Origin: Romanomermis culicivorax | Taxonomy: Eukaryota > Nematoda > Enoplea > Mermithida > Mermithidae | Length of the DNA: 64,000 nt | Assembly: GCA_963922205.1 (NCBI GenBank) | Contig: CAWUHX010000017.1 | Location: 620,001 to 684,000 of the forward strand | Reading direction: 5' to 3' | Shown: positions 1-12,250 of the stretch, one piece after another | Position numbering within the stretch: the first letter of the stretch is position 1 | Layout: every line of letters begins with the position of its first letter | The notes under the pieces: generated by a model | Database searches by the model: none | The model's input: the letters and a program-made list of their open reading frames with translations, nothing else | Told to the model about the DNA's origin: nothing | Program-made: the position numbers and the translations under genes

Positions 1-2570
1 TGTGCCAATCAGGATTCCAATAATTGCATTACTGTCTTGTGCAAGCCAATTAAAAACATGGACAAATGTGCGGTGGTGTAGCAGTTCACTTTTCACCACA
101 AGGGTATATATGGTGTGCCATGGCAAGCCCCGCTTACTAAACCAGCTTGACTGATCTTTCTATCCACTGGAAGGCAGAAATTTCATTGCACAATCAAGCT
201 GGAGTCAAACATGACTCTCCTGGAGGTTGTCAATGATGTCTTGGTGCATTGATCTAAGCTGGTGTTGATGCCATTCCATTACATTATTGATACTTTCATC
301 AACTTAATATTCAGCTTCAACTTTATCAATTGGGTTTGGGAATGAGAATTAAGCCACTGCCTCTCTGATGTCTTTCTTCTTTCTTCTTTAGTGTCTTCTT
401 TAACTGTTCACAATTATCACATTTCATGTCATGAATGTGATCCGTACATTTCTCCTGTAACTTTAGATGGATTAGATCACTAAGAGCATGCCATGAACAG
501 TGATCAGAAATATGTGATTTTGCCTTTATATTGAGTCAATAATCACCCTTTAAATGCAATTTCGCTTCTTTTAGCTTTGATATAGCTTCTTGTGTCCATG
601 TGGGTTCCATTTATCTGAGTAAGATCTAAAAAGTTTATGTTGTTTCACTACCTTATCAGTTTTTGCTAAAAGTTTGAACAATCTTTCATCTTATAGTTAA
701 ACAAAAGAATGTGGCTTTTCTAATTTTTAATATGATTCAATTTGGTGGGTATGTAGCCACATACTGTGGCTGCTATGTGGTTCATTTGGACTAGAATTGA
801 TAATATTTTGACGAAATGGAACACCAATTTGTACTTGAAGTTTTTTCAACAATATCAAGAATGCATTTACTTTGTGTAATTTGTCATGTAAGGGATAACA
901 ATATTATGACCAAACCTTATTGTATACAGCCAAGATGTCAGCCTCTAATGCCTAAAATTTTTAGTTGGATTATTAGAATTTTGGGTGAATGACTGCATTT
1001 TTAAACAAAAAATTTTATAGTTTGATTCAAAAATGGTTTCCACTTGTTTCACTGTGGCACACTCAATGGTTTTTTTATTTTGATAAAACTTTGTGGGTGT
1101 GTGGCCAAGAGGTCCAGCCATAACACAGTTGAGTTTAATCATTGACTTTACAGGGTACAAAAATGTGCAAATTTGAGTCATTGACAATTGCTGAAAATTG
1201 GAATTTAAAGTATAGTGTAAACCATGATTTTGATGCTACATATATCTACATGTGGCATGCATATACACTGAAATTGCTACAGGCACTGACAAAGTTTTAT
1301 TGATTGAAAATGCATACCTGATCACTTATAGGCCTTCAACCATTGTAACCTAAAATTTAAAAAATTTCAAAAAATTTGAACCTTTGGATTGATGTTGCAA
1401 AACGAATTTTGATTTTCAGATCAAACAAATACTGGCATGTTGTTCAGCGCAAAAAACTACAAAATATGTTTTTTTGAGGTATGATTAATTTTTTACTTAT
1501 CACACTTAACTACAGGCCTTGGTTGATTCTTACAGAAATTCTGTCTTAAATTTTTTAAAGCCAAAGAAGCCTGAATAACGCAGCTGTGAACCTTTTTAAG
1601 TGAAAAAGGTAACTTGAAGAAAATGGCTGAAAAATGAAAATGAAAATGAAGAAAAGATAATTTTGACCTCTTTTGCCAAATGGCAAAATGAGCCATGCAA
1701 AAAAAACAGTGCATAAGACGCCTTATCTCCATTTCTGATAAACAAATGAATGAAATTTGACCACAGAAAAGATGCATGCTGGTAACAGGAGTCTTCAAAT
1801 TTGTCAGAATGCTGAACAGTATTGCTAATAGCTTAAACTGCATCTGAAACAAATAGTTATTATGTTGATGATAACATTCGAATTATCAAATACACACTAA
1901 AAATAATAGCAGTGAAGTTCTAGCAAATTTCAAATTGGGAAACATATGTCACATGCCAATCGATTTTGCCCAAGGTCACATCATTTACATCATGTTCACA
2001 CTTTATATTTTTCATCACTTTTTGTTTAACAGTTACTTACTTTTATTTGGTTTCATTCATTAAGTTTTACATGCATTCTTGTGTGCATTTTTGTGTTTCA
2101 TTTCTGTTACGTTTTTGTTGTTTTCCGTTTCGCATGTAGACTACGGTATGTAACCGGTTAATCAGAATTTCCGCCAGATAAGCTCTACGAGCTCATGGCC
2201 ATAATTGGAGCATTACATGCACCTCTTATCAGTAAAAACTAGCAATGTTTTGCAACGCAAAATGACTAGTTTGGAAATTCTCATTAAAAGACATTCATAT
2301 GTTTAGCATGGAGAGTGAAACTCACCCCAACGCTTAATGTATTTGAATTGGAAAATGTCTATGTGACCATAGGCATCTTCTGCACCAATTTCCTCTGCAG
2401 AAGTTAGCTTGGGCTTCGTTAGCTCCACCCAGGGCATACTGTAGGTCTATGAGGTCTTTAAAAGGACCTGTTTTGTTAGTTTTTTGCTCTTTGTTGGTTC
2501 TTTTTGGGCTCTCCAAGTTTTCCTTGCATCTTTTAGCTCTCCGCATCCATCATCAAATTTAACTATTAAT
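1..2570. other. AT-rich gene-free stretch
   Basis: No reading frame here looks like a protein: the short open frames are low-complexity and have no codon structure or flanking splice sites that persuade. It contains a short GAAAAT-type run near 1625-1655 and a fragment of the long-TIR arm family near 1430-1505 (listed separately). Otherwise I see nothing. Confidence 0.6.
1380..1510. repeat. Fragment of long-TIR arm family
   Basis: The block around 1443-1500 (AGCGCAAAAAACTAC, then GAGGTATGATTAATTTT and ACTTATCA) matches in order the outer part of the right arm of the element at 11.1-16.1 kb (positions about 15990-16065). It is diverged and lacks the terminal TTAAGAC motif, so it is a decayed piece rather than a complete end. 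Confidence 0.5.
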
Positions 2571-3384
2571 TTATATTGTATTGCGTCCGCCGCCGTACTC
2601 CTTATACCAATAAACTTGAATACATTTATGGTGTCCACTGCGTCTGCCTTCCGAATCCTATTCAGGAATATACCTCTCACCCCTTGTGTCTAATTACCTC
2701 TTGCTGCTCCACCCTCGGATCGTTTGTGTTGCCCCTCCACCTATTCACATCACCCACAGCACCAACCTAACCAGATCGCCATCACCCTCCGTTTCCGCTG
2801 TCCAAGACCCATGAACCCGTGAACCTGTGGATCAATAGGGACCCATCGCCCCCGCACCAAACCATATTTGAGAACAGGACTAGGTAAGTCTTCTCAGGGG
2901 ATTATTGTTGTTGAGGGTGTATTTTGGGGAACCCTTTCCTAAGTCAGTTTTCCCTTGAGATTCCCCTCAGTTAGAGGAGGCCTTGTACCTCTTGGGTTAG
3001 GGCCAAAAAAGGGATTTAGGTACACAATTGGGTCCCCTACACTAGACCATTCCACAAATGACCTTGTCCTTCATTCTTACTGAATGGGACCAGGGATTGC
3101 CACCCCTGACCTGGCGGTATTGTCCATTACTCTACAGCAGAACCCCAGGACAGCACCAAGGTACTCTATAGGCCTTCCTATACCCAGTACCAGCTGGGTC
3201 TGGTTCCGAACTGAATAACCAAATGGAGCCACCTAATGGGGTCACAGCATGTCACTCACAGTGACACGGCCATATTTTCTATCAATATGGCGTGGGTTTT
3301 CCCATCAATGTGGTTGACCACAATTTACTTAATGTGACATGGCTCCTGAATTCAGTTAATGTGACATGGCCAGGCTGGAAAATC

Positions 3385-3660
3385 GACCTCAAGCCTGGCT
3401 AATTGCCCTTAGGTGCGAACCTTTACCATTTGAGTGGAGAAACCTCTCTCAAATCATGTAAATCACCATTTGAGTGGAGAAACCTCTCTCAAACCAGGTG
3501 AATTACCACTTGAGTGGACAAACCTCTCTCAGGTCAGGCGTATGACCTTTTAAGTCGGAAAACTAACCTTTAGGATGGCCTCTAGCCCTCATATAAGTCC
3601 AAAACCTCCCTTAAGGCAGGTATACTGCCCCTTAGGTTGGAAATTGGGCCTTATGTTCGA
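3385..3660. repeat. Degenerate 40-bp tandem repeat
   Basis: The motif ACCATTTGAGTGGAGAAACC begins at 3425 and 3465, a variant (ACCACTTGAGTGGACAAACC) begins at 3505, and a weaker relative begins near 3544. The spacing is therefore 40, 40 and 39 bp. Further decayed units (CCCTTAGGT-like) extend to both sides. The array does not keep an open frame. Confidence 0.75.
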
Positions 3661-4639
3661 GTTTATCGCCAACTCAAGCAGGAGCGCCCTTGAGTCAAGT
3701 TATTTTTGGGTAAGCCGGAATTAGCCCTCACCAGTGATCAAATAGTTGATTCCTGTGTATATTTTATCACCCTTATGTGAGTGTACCACCCATTGGTTTA
3801 AATAAATTCCCTGGTGTTAGTTTTTCCCCTAGAGTCAAGCCCCAAAGAGTCAAATTTCCCAGAGTCAAGTATGAAATCCAGTATTCTGCTAATATCTCCT
3901 CTGTTTCCTCTATTTCTTAATTTTCTGTAAATTCTTTCCTTTTTGGGCCTTCTCTCGAATCTGTTGTGTTCTGAATGGCAAACTGTACCGCCGTAGACAT
4001 GGATCAGTTACAGAATGCCTGCTTTTAGCAAGTACTCTGACTACAGTATACCTGGGCATGGGTACTTGAGTATCACAGCCCATGAGGTTAATGACCCCTT
4101 AGGTTTCGTGGTTCACAATCATGAGATACAGTACTCCTTCAACACTTGATCCTGGATGTTGTGTGTGGTTGTGATTTTGTTATCTGTGTCCAGTACTGGT
4201 GTCAACAAATATTATTTTTCTTATCTTCACTGAGCACTCGCAATGCTCATTTTTTTCCAGTCAAAAACAAATTAAATTATACTGTTGACACATTTAACAC
4301 CATGCTTATCAGATCACATGGCTGATCTCATTGGCCTCAAACTTTTGATTTACTTTACTTTTCTTTTTTCAGTCATCAGTACGTCTTGTGTGACAACAAA
4401 TTATAATAACTTTTTCACCTAATAAATTTTCTTATCTCAAGATCAAATCAAATACTTTCATCCTTTTCCTTTTACTTATCAAACTTTCTCTATTCAGAAG
4501 AAAAAAAAATTTGGTCACACATGGGTTACAGTTTGGTAACCCTTCAGTAGGTCTCTCTCTTTGTTTCTTCAACTTACTGTAAGGTCTCTTCTTTTGTTTT
4601 ATGAGTCACTGCAAAGGGGTGATGATTTTACAAGTCATG

Positions 4640-5110
4640 ACTGCTGACATCAGCAATGACAACATTACGTGTTGTTGTTCTCAGGTGGTGTGTCCTACAG
4701 ACCCTACCCCCAACATCCCCAACTGACTCATACACTGCTGTTGCATTGACGTACTTGACCCAAGGGGCCATACCTCTGATGTCAGCAATGGCCGCATCAC
4801 GTGTAGCCATTCAGGGGTTGCTGATCATTAGTATCCTTCCCCTGGCATCTGCAACAGCTGCATCCCTTGCTGTTGCCTTAAGGATGGGTGGCCTCACAGG
4901 CTCTACCTCGTATGTCAGCAATGGTAACATAACATGTTGTCATTGTGGGCTGGTGATCTTAGAGCACTGTCCCCCTGACGTCCGCAACAGCAAAGGCTCA
5001 TGTTGTTGCACTAAGACTAGGTGGTTCACTGATTCCCGTCAATGACGTCAGCAATGGCAACGCCATGTGTTGTTGTTCTGTGATGTATGCCTTTGACGTC
5101 AGCACTGGGT
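4640..5110. repeat. 66-67-bp degenerate tandem repeat with CRE-like palindromes
   Basis: A core resembling TGATGTCAGCAATGGC recurs at 4645, about 4709, 4778, 4843, 4910, 4976, 5043 and 5094. Most steps are 65-67 bp and the last is shortened to 51. The two right-hand copies contain the perfect palindrome TGACGTCA (5043-5050 and 5094-5101), the textbook CREB/ATF site; other copies are one or two bases away from it. The unit is 22 codons long and one frame stays open across much of it, but the peptide has no recognisable family and the frame is not preserved in register. Confidence 0.75.
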
Positions 5111-6625
5111 ACCTGTTGGTTTTCAAAGTTGCCACTTGAGTTTTAGGTGATTGTTGGAATATGACCCTCTCACCTATGGCTCTTGTCTAAGGGTTGATGT
5201 CTGCGTGTAACAGATGCCTCCAAAACATCAGTCAACATGCTAACTCAACCTGAGATGCCTTGAGTCCATGCTACTGATCAGATTGCCCGCCCGGGTAGCA
5301 GCACTGTTAGTCAGCAAGTGACTGCCTTCAAGCTTTAACTGCAGGTTTGAACGAGTCACACTCAGCCTCAGCTTGGTTGGTTGCTTCACTTACATGAACA
5401 TTAGGCATTTGCAGTCAGTACTGCCTGTGTCTGCCATCTGCAAGGGTTTAGCAACCTTCTTGTAAATTTCTCATCTAAATCTCTCGCATTTCTCTCATGT
5501 ATGATCTTCTTTACTGTTCGCCCCGAAGAGATTCCTCAGGAATTAAGGCATAGCCTCCAGTTGGGCCTAGAGTGTAGAAGGCCCCCTGTAATACTTTTTT
5601 CACTCAAACGCCTTCCTTAGCTGGCCTAATAATGTTCGCACTAGAGTCCCCCATAACCCCGAGTCTGCCTCTGTTGGTTGTCCCTGTAACACGATATAAG
5701 CTGTGAGTCAGCCTCAGGGAAGGTGTTAGAGTTCGCCTAAACACTACAACTGAGTCTGCCTCAGCCCTCACTTTACACTCATTACCTGGGACAGACTGTA
5801 CCCCTGTCTCTAGATGCTTTGAGTCCACCTCAAACCGTTTGGAGGAAGCCAGGCATACCCCCACCTCAGTTTAGGCACAGCTGAGCCAAGGATCCCCATG
5901 CCACCTCTTTTACTGACTGAGTGTGTCAGAATAGCACCTTGGTACCTGGTGCTCTTGCCTCCACTGGTGACCTAGCAAGCATCATTCCATCCCAGTTATT
6001 GGAATCCCAGCCACCAGCTGTATATAATGCTCCTGAAGAGTACCCATTGTGTTCAAAATGCTAGATCCCGTTTTGGGCACAGTTGTAAAGTATATGGGAA
6101 TGTCGTCCCGCACAGAACCTCCTGTACAGTCATCACACTGTACAAAGATCACAATTGCTCCTAGTGAGTGAGACTGGTTGCCTAGTAGCGCAGTCCCTTT
6201 GCAAAATCAGGTGTGTAAACTAATTTTGTCCCTATTTATCTCCACCTTAAGTTCATTTTAAGTTGTCCACCTTTACTTATCTTTCTAAGCCACTTCATGT
6301 GCTACTCCTGGTGAGTAGGACTTTGCCCGTTAGGAAATCTCCCAACTCCAAGGTTCTGTAAACTTGTACCTACCGGTTTAGCCTCCAAATAAAATCCCAT
6401 TTGAGTGGGTTTATCTGTCCACACGTGTCCCCTCGTTTTTCTTCAGCTGGGAAACTGCCATTTCTTTCAAATTTCTCTATTTTTTCATTCAAATCATTGG
6501 GTCCAGGCCCCATTTCTTTATTTGGTTGGGACTTAATTAGTTTCCCACAGTAGGTTACACCTCTAAGTGCACAGGTGACCAGATAAATTCCGTTCTGTGT
6601 CAACCTAATTTACATAGGCTGGGTT

Positions 6626-8290
6626 TTGAGTGCTACAACCTTGTTCTTTTCTAGCCTCATTAACGAGTGGTCGCTAGTTGCTACTCCCAAGAACAAGCCA
6701 TTAACACCTCAAAAACACCGTTGCGAAAATGGTCAAGAACCTCCCAAGCATCCTCGCCGCAAGTTTCAAAAAGTAACACTTACTTTTCCTTGCAAAATAG
6801 TGATACATAGACATTCCTGCCATCTCAGTACTAAGCTTAAATGGACCAGTGAGCCTCTCTCTATTCAATTTGATAGGATAGCTTCACAAGTTTGTAAGTC
6901 AGTCTTAGATACCCTATGGGAAGATGAGTTCTCAGACATGAAGTCGGAAGCTGATCTCCCATCACAGATTGAGAACAAGGTACAAGCTGCATTTGAGAAT
7001 GCCCTTGGACCTCTCAACCAAAAGTTGGAGGCTATGAGTGGCCAGAGGCACCCTCCCCGGTCCAGCTTCATGGCCCCTCCTGCCTTTTTGGGTGCTTTTG
7101 GTGAGTCTATAATGGATTTTATATCCCACTTGACCCGTTTCTTTACACTTAAAGGTGTAAATAAAATGGATCATGCATATAAAATGGCGTTTTTGGAGGC
7201 CTTACAGATCGTGCTCTTGCATCCTACCGGGACTTTAGCAGTGGTACTCCACAGCCTACCCGCTATGAAGAGTTTACAACCTTTCTAGAGAAAGACTTTC
7301 TGGTAGTGTGTGACTCAGATCTGCATCAGCAGCTGATCCAAGATCACCTGCAAAAGTCGACTGAGTCTATCTTGAGCACCTTAAGAGACTATCCAGGGTG
7401 GCTTATCTGGATCTCAGGACTGATGTCAGAGATTTGATTATAAAACCTATCTTTCTGAGGGGACTGAGACCAGTCCTCCAAGATAGTATTAAGTTCAGGG
7501 AATTTACAACTCTTGAAGAGACTCTTAATGCAGCCCGTTACCCAGAATCCTAGATTTTTCGGCATGGGATTCAGTATACTGCACCATCTAACGCTGTTTT
7601 CTTTTCAGAACAAAAGACCATCAGATCCAATCAGGTCATGTCAAATCAAAGGGGCAATGCTCAACGACCATCCTCGATGAAGTCCAACAAAATTCGACCA
7701 TTAAAATCAGAAATGGTGAGGCTCACAGCCCACATTGTGAGGCTAACAGCTCAGCAACAAGCGCCAGCTCTGAGAAATCTGACGCCACCTACACAGCTGT
7801 CGGTACACCTCCAGAACCCTGGCGATTGTCCATCAGGGGCACATATCGAGATGTGCTCCTTCTATGGGTATTGCACCCAGAATGATGCCAGTCGCTTGGG
7901 TCAATGTCCCAACAGAGCCAGTCCTAGCAATGCGGCGGCTTGCTATTTTTGTTGAACGTGGGAGCACTGGACTGATCAATGCGACAGGCCCTGTCGGCAT
8001 TGCCCTCAAAGATGAGTGCACAGGGCTACCACCTACCCGAATCAGAATCCAACAATGCATGGTGAGAATGATTACGTTAATTTCAGTTACTCTCCCCAGG
8101 GGGCAAATGGGTACACTCAGCAATATGTTAATCCACCTCCTAACCAGATGGGGAACCAATATCGGCAACCCTCAGGTCCCAATAATGCCGTTGGGGCTAG
8201 CGGCAGTCTTCCTCATCCAGATTCATTTGATCTGGATGATGAAGTACTTGCTGAACACCTGGTGGATCCTTCACAACAGTGTTATCTTGT
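6626..8290 (+). pseudogene. Decayed retroelement Gag (capsid plus zinc knuckle)
   Basis: Frame 2 carries a capsid-like segment (around 7076-7205, with FLGAFGESIMDFISHLTRF). The reading continues in other frames to about 7550 with the pattern typical of Ty3/Gypsy-type Gag (FLRGLRP near 7455, then TLEETLNAA near 7510), so at least two frameshifts are present near 7205 and 7400. From 7638, frame 0 is open and reaches a CCHC zinc knuckle at 7941-7982 that is crossed by a TGA at 7953. The same frame then continues as a Gln/Asn/Pro-rich tail to about 8280. No initiator ATG is clear. Gag packages RNA in retroelement particles; this copy cannot make a full product. Assignment to a Ty3/Gypsy-like Gag is by pattern only. 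Confidence 0.6.
7941..7982 (+). other. CCHC zinc-knuckle motif interrupted by TGA
   Basis: The codons give Cys-x2-Cys-x4-His-x4-Cys with the exact retroviral/retrotransposon spacing: Cys at 7941 and 7950, His at 7965, Cys at 7980. One of the four variable positions after the second Cys is a TGA stop (7953-7955), so the motif is recognisable but broken. Confidence 0.75.
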
Positions 8291-9395
8291 CTGTGTAATC
8301 AGTATTGGGTTTTCAGCTGCCTCAGTGGTTTTGGCACTGGCAACAACACCTGCCCTACCACTGACCCGGCCGAGATACCCAATGCCACTCATGTTATGCC
8401 CGTCAACGACGCGAAAAATGTCTGGGGACGTCAGCGTGGTCGTGTCATACCGACCAAAGGAGACAGCTACTGTTACAGCTGCTGTAGCAGCAGTACTGGC
8501 TCCTCTGGCCTGTTTTGCTGCCCAAGGATGGCGGCCTGGAATTCCAATGGACTCTGCACTGGAGGTCATCAGTCAACTGGAATCGATGAATCTGATAGGT
8601 ATACTACCATCTGTTTCTAACATTTCAGGTCTGTTAATTGGAAGTCTTTGTAAGTCCTCGACTTTAATGATTTCTCATTTGGAGATTCATAGTCTGTCAC
8701 CGACGGGATGTGGGCCATTTGGTCAACAGATTTGGCCAAGAAATATCCACACCTGCCTTGGGCGTTGCTCAAGGAGCCTTTTGAGGTGGAGGCGCCCACA
8801 GCCACTGACGTGGTGCTTCCCACACCCATGGCATTGCTGATATTGGGGCCCGAGGTTGCTCAATGAGCCCTCGAGTTCATCTCTAATGGCACTATCCAGG
8901 CTACACCAGTCGATAAAATTCTGTTGGAAGGCGAACCTTTGTCGCCTGCAGTGGATGCTGTCCACCTGGCTGTTGAACAGGCTAGTCAGATCCCCCAGCC
9001 TGCCTCGGCAATTGTCACGTTACTGCCAATGATGAAGAAGAGTGTCCAAACGCTGTCAGCGGTTGCCCAGTGACAGCCATTGGCGGCCCCCACCAATTTG
9101 CCAACCGAGGCAGCCAACGCTTTTGGAGAAACGTTTCGTGCTGTCAACAACGGAGTCAGCATCATCGAGGCGTCACCTTCTCCGACTGCTACCATTCGGC
9201 CATCCCTGAGAATTGGTGTTCTTCTCAAAGTCCACCCGTGCATTGGCCTGGTCATTGACTTCCCCGACAAGGAGCCTATATCATCAGACAGGGACGACGA
9301 AGAATGAGGCCAACTGACGGGCCGAAACTGTGAATTTGGGTGAAAATTTACAGACACTGTTCATAAATAGTTTGTACATAATAAATTGGGCCTTC
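8290..9395 (+). other. Unrecognised coding-like remnant between Gag and glycoprotein
   Basis: Frames 0 and 2 are open for long stretches (to about 8840, then about 9080-9306), rich in Ala, Pro, Ser and Thr, with scattered stops. I looked for protease (DTG/DSG), reverse transcriptase (YxDD), RNase H and integrase (HHCC, DDE) signatures and saw none. This is the place where pol would be expected in a retroelement with an env. What the sequence encoded I cannot say. Confidence 0.35.
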
Positions 9396-10785
9396 ATGAC
9401 ATTACTGTTCTTAGGAATGAGTTCTGCAATACATGCTGCTCAGTACCAATTTTGTGGTCTTTCAAGAAGCAGTCACCAACTTGAGCTACCTCAAAAAGTA
9501 GAGTGTAAACCACCAAAATCTTCATGAAGTTCAGGATGCATAATTGTCACAGTATATGTTCCTAGTTCTGATTCAATCGCTACATTAGCGTGGAAATGCA
9601 CATTACATAACTGTAAAGTCTGCACCAACACTGGTTTCTTTGGAACTAGGGGCATCACCACAGACGTCATTATCACTCAGCATCTAGCGCCTGCGGCTTG
9701 TACACTAGTACATAATACTAAGGAATTTGGTTTACAAAAGCTTGTGGAAATCCGCCCTGGCTTTTATAGCACAAACCAAACACTGGACGTGATGTACACA
9801 TGGTGCTGCAGTGACGTCTGCAAGCAGTGACTAACCTCTTCATAGAGGAGGGACAAATCACTTCCTGGGACGGTACTACAGCTCTAAGTACCTTAGGAGA
9901 TGTAGGTGGATGCAGTCCCACTGCAGGTCAGTGCACTACCCTTGATGGGGTCATTGTCTGGCCTGCTACAAATTTCACATCACAGTGTCATTTTCGCCCT
10001 CAGGGAAATTACACTGCATCTGTATCAGGGAACCATATCATCATCGATGATCTTCAGGTTGCCCTCAAGATCCCGGGAAACTCTCGTGTCTTCCAGTTGT
10101 GTCCCAAACTCCATTCAACCGTAATTCGGACGGATCAGGGTCTTCTTCTAGGCATCCACAGAAGATTTAATTTGACCCAGAAAATGTTCAGATTGGCAAA
10201 GGACTCATGTCCCTACCATGTCAATGCCAAACTTAACTATTTGGCTCAGCAGATCAAGGAGTCTGAAATTAACAATTTTCAATTCATGTGGCTTGAGCTT
10301 TGCTCTCACGCTCAATGCTACCTTGATCTGACTTGGCAGTTGCTTCGCTTTGACCCTACCTTGGTTGCCCGGGCATTCCATCAGAGGAATGACCTGATGG
10401 CAGAATTCACAGGCGATGCACCGATGATATGGCTATGTCAAAAGGTCAACACCACCTACATCTACCACTCGTACTGAATGGGAGACATCTGCTACAAATA
10501 TCTTCCTGTGCAGGTTGGCGGTACTATTTATTTTGCCACCCCGGGTGGCCCAGATCTCAATAAAGTTAGCCCAATAGTGCAGTGTGATCACCACTTCACA
10601 GGGATTTTCCAAAATCACTCTGGCTGGTTTACTGAGTCTGGCACGGTCCATGTGAACCACATCCCACTTGAACTTTTCTGGAAACAGTGCTTACGTCACT
10701 CACTTTATGCTCCTGAGCAATTTCATGATCAGTTGGCGATGACCCCTTCGAGTTTTGCTTTCTTTAAACAGTACAAGACTGAGCA
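9396..10785 (+). pseudogene. Broken envelope-type glycoprotein (mononegavirus/chuvirus G-like?)
   Basis: An ATG at 9396 opens a classic signal peptide (hydrophobic core LLFLGMSSAI, then HAA|Q as a likely cleavage site). A Cys-rich ectodomain follows. Frame 0 runs to a TGA at 9525-9527, continues in frame beyond it to a stop at 9828, and the reading then moves to frame 2, which is open from 9815 to a TGA at 10475-10477 and continues beyond it. Landmarks are paired Cys near 9595-9625, a GGC..GQC cluster near 9900, and an ARAF..FTGDA / CYKYLPV block near 10370-10510. That pattern, from memory of the family, suggests the G-type glycoprotein of chuvirus-like mononegaviruses, which is known to have been captured by some LTR retroelements. 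The C-terminal membrane anchor is absent: the copy is cut by a MITE near 10786. Lesions: two in-frame stops, one frameshift, 3' truncation. Family assignment is tentative; that it is a secreted or membrane viral-type glycoprotein remnant is more secure. Confidence 0.45.
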
Positions 10786-10986
10786 GATAGTAGTATTTCA
10801 GATTTCACGATTTTCTGATAAACAATATATCATATAGGAATGGAAATTTGTGAGCATACTGGCCTAGCCCTTAATAATTTTTCTAGTGAAAAATTTTACA
10901 ATAAGAGCTCTATGTAAACGATTTTGACGACGATACTGATTTGTGTCACTCTTCTATTTGGAAGCATTTTATAAAAAACAGACTAT
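10786..10986. mobile_element. MITE, TATAGTCTG family, 5'-truncated
   Basis: From TAGTATTTCAGATTTCACG at about 10788 to ACAGACTATA at 10978-10986 the sequence aligns along its length with the intact copy at 34090-34325. The left terminal repeat is missing, so the element was truncated at, or replaced, the end of the glycoprotein remnant. It supplies the final codons and stop of the reading frame running into it. Confidence 0.7.
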
Positions 10987-11107
10987 ATATGAAAATTATA
11001 TGCACATGACTTCAAATGTAAAGAAATGGTGAACCAATAGCATTCTAAATCCCGATCGACTCCAAACTTCTGCCTCTCACACTAGCTTGGTTGCACTAAC
11101 CCAACAT

Positions 11108-12250
11108 TTAAGACGCGATTTCTGAGAGGTTCTACTTTCCCTATGATAAGTTGAAAATTAATCATACCTCAAAATCAGATATTTTGGGTAGTTTCGTGCG
11201 CTGAGTTTCATGGTACCATTTGTTTTGCTTGTAAACGAAAATTCGCACCGCTACAGTATGCCAAAGTTTGAAAATTTATGATTTTCTTGCATTTTTCAGT
11301 AGTCTTGCTAAGCAAGCGATATTTCGAGATCGGTTTGATCTTATTTAATGAATAAATATTCATTTTGTAGAGGAGAGAATAAGCTCTCTTTTGGTGTATT
11401 ACTTACGATAAATAATTGCATATTACGTTTTTTTTAAAAGTTTAAAGTGTCAAAAATGAGCCGTCAAAATTGAAAAAATTTCGTTTATGGGCACTCCCGA
11501 GCACCTTCCCATCGGAAGCCGCAGAATTTTATTTTCCTATATTGTAGTCCATCCATTTTTACTGCTTTGGTTAAATTTTCATCAAAATTTTTGTACCGTT
11601 TTGGGAGCTGCACTGCTCTGAAGAAGGCATACTTATGAGAATTTCGTATAAATCATTGTATTTGCCAGGTGGCCCTTGTCTACTTCTTGTGATATATTTA
11701 TTACCTATACTGTAGCATTATCAATTAAATAACAGACTATAGTTTGATGTATTAATTATTTCACAAGCAAATATTTTACGCTCTGCAAGAAAGTTTGAAC
11801 AGTCAAAATTAGAAGCAAAAGTGAAGAAAAATCCTGCTTAGAGGCACTCCCGAGCACCTTCACCTACCATGCTGCAGAATTTTATCTTTTTATTCTTTTA
11901 TTCTTACATTCCTACAGTAGCTGTGAAAGCAGCATCGTGATTTGAATACCCCTTGAGAAGCTACAGGTATCCATAGAAAGCAAAACCCTGAAAATTGCTC
12001 AGAAATCAATAATTTTTTTTTGCTTCTTTTTGCATTTAGCATTTTGCATTTGTTAAAAATATTGGTTCTGTATCTCCATACTAGAACCAGAAAATAAGGA
12101 GCATAGGAAGAAAATTTGCTGAAAGTAATGTCAAAAAATATATTCTGTCTCAACAGTTTTTTACTGTTTTGTTTATAAAGTATAAACAACCTATCCTAAG
12201 CAAAAAATTGGACCAATGAAAAATATTTTCTCAAAACTTTCTAGCCGAAT
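11108..12250 (+). repeat. Left long inverted arm
   Basis: It pairs with 15012-16113. The order from the outside is the terminal TTAAGAC motif, a GATAAGTTGAAAATTAATCAT block, an ACCGCTACAGTATGCC block, a CACTCCCGAGCACCTT block that occurs twice (11485 and 11845), and the inner ATTGGACCAATGAAAAATAT end. Diverged relatives of this arm occur at 1.4, 31.2, 35.4, 44.3, 45.2 and 50 kb. Confidence 0.85.

Larger units (their letters stand above)
2570..6600. other. Leader/LTR-like region of a decayed retroelement
   Basis: This stretch has visibly higher GC than its surroundings and directly precedes the Gag-like remnant on the same strand. It has no convincing coding sequence. An AATAAA lies at 2609 within a segment that could be the end of an LTR, but I found no second copy downstream, so an LTR cannot be shown. 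Two decayed tandem arrays (about 40-bp units at 3385-3660 and 66-67-bp units at 4640-5110) lie inside. I infer a long 5' leader; it could equally be unrelated intergenic DNA. Confidence 0.3.

Noticed and set aside
4656..5045. A 129-residue protein on the plus strand
   Set aside because: The frame runs through the 66-bp tandem array and is explained by it; it starts inside the array and has no family, signal or splice context.
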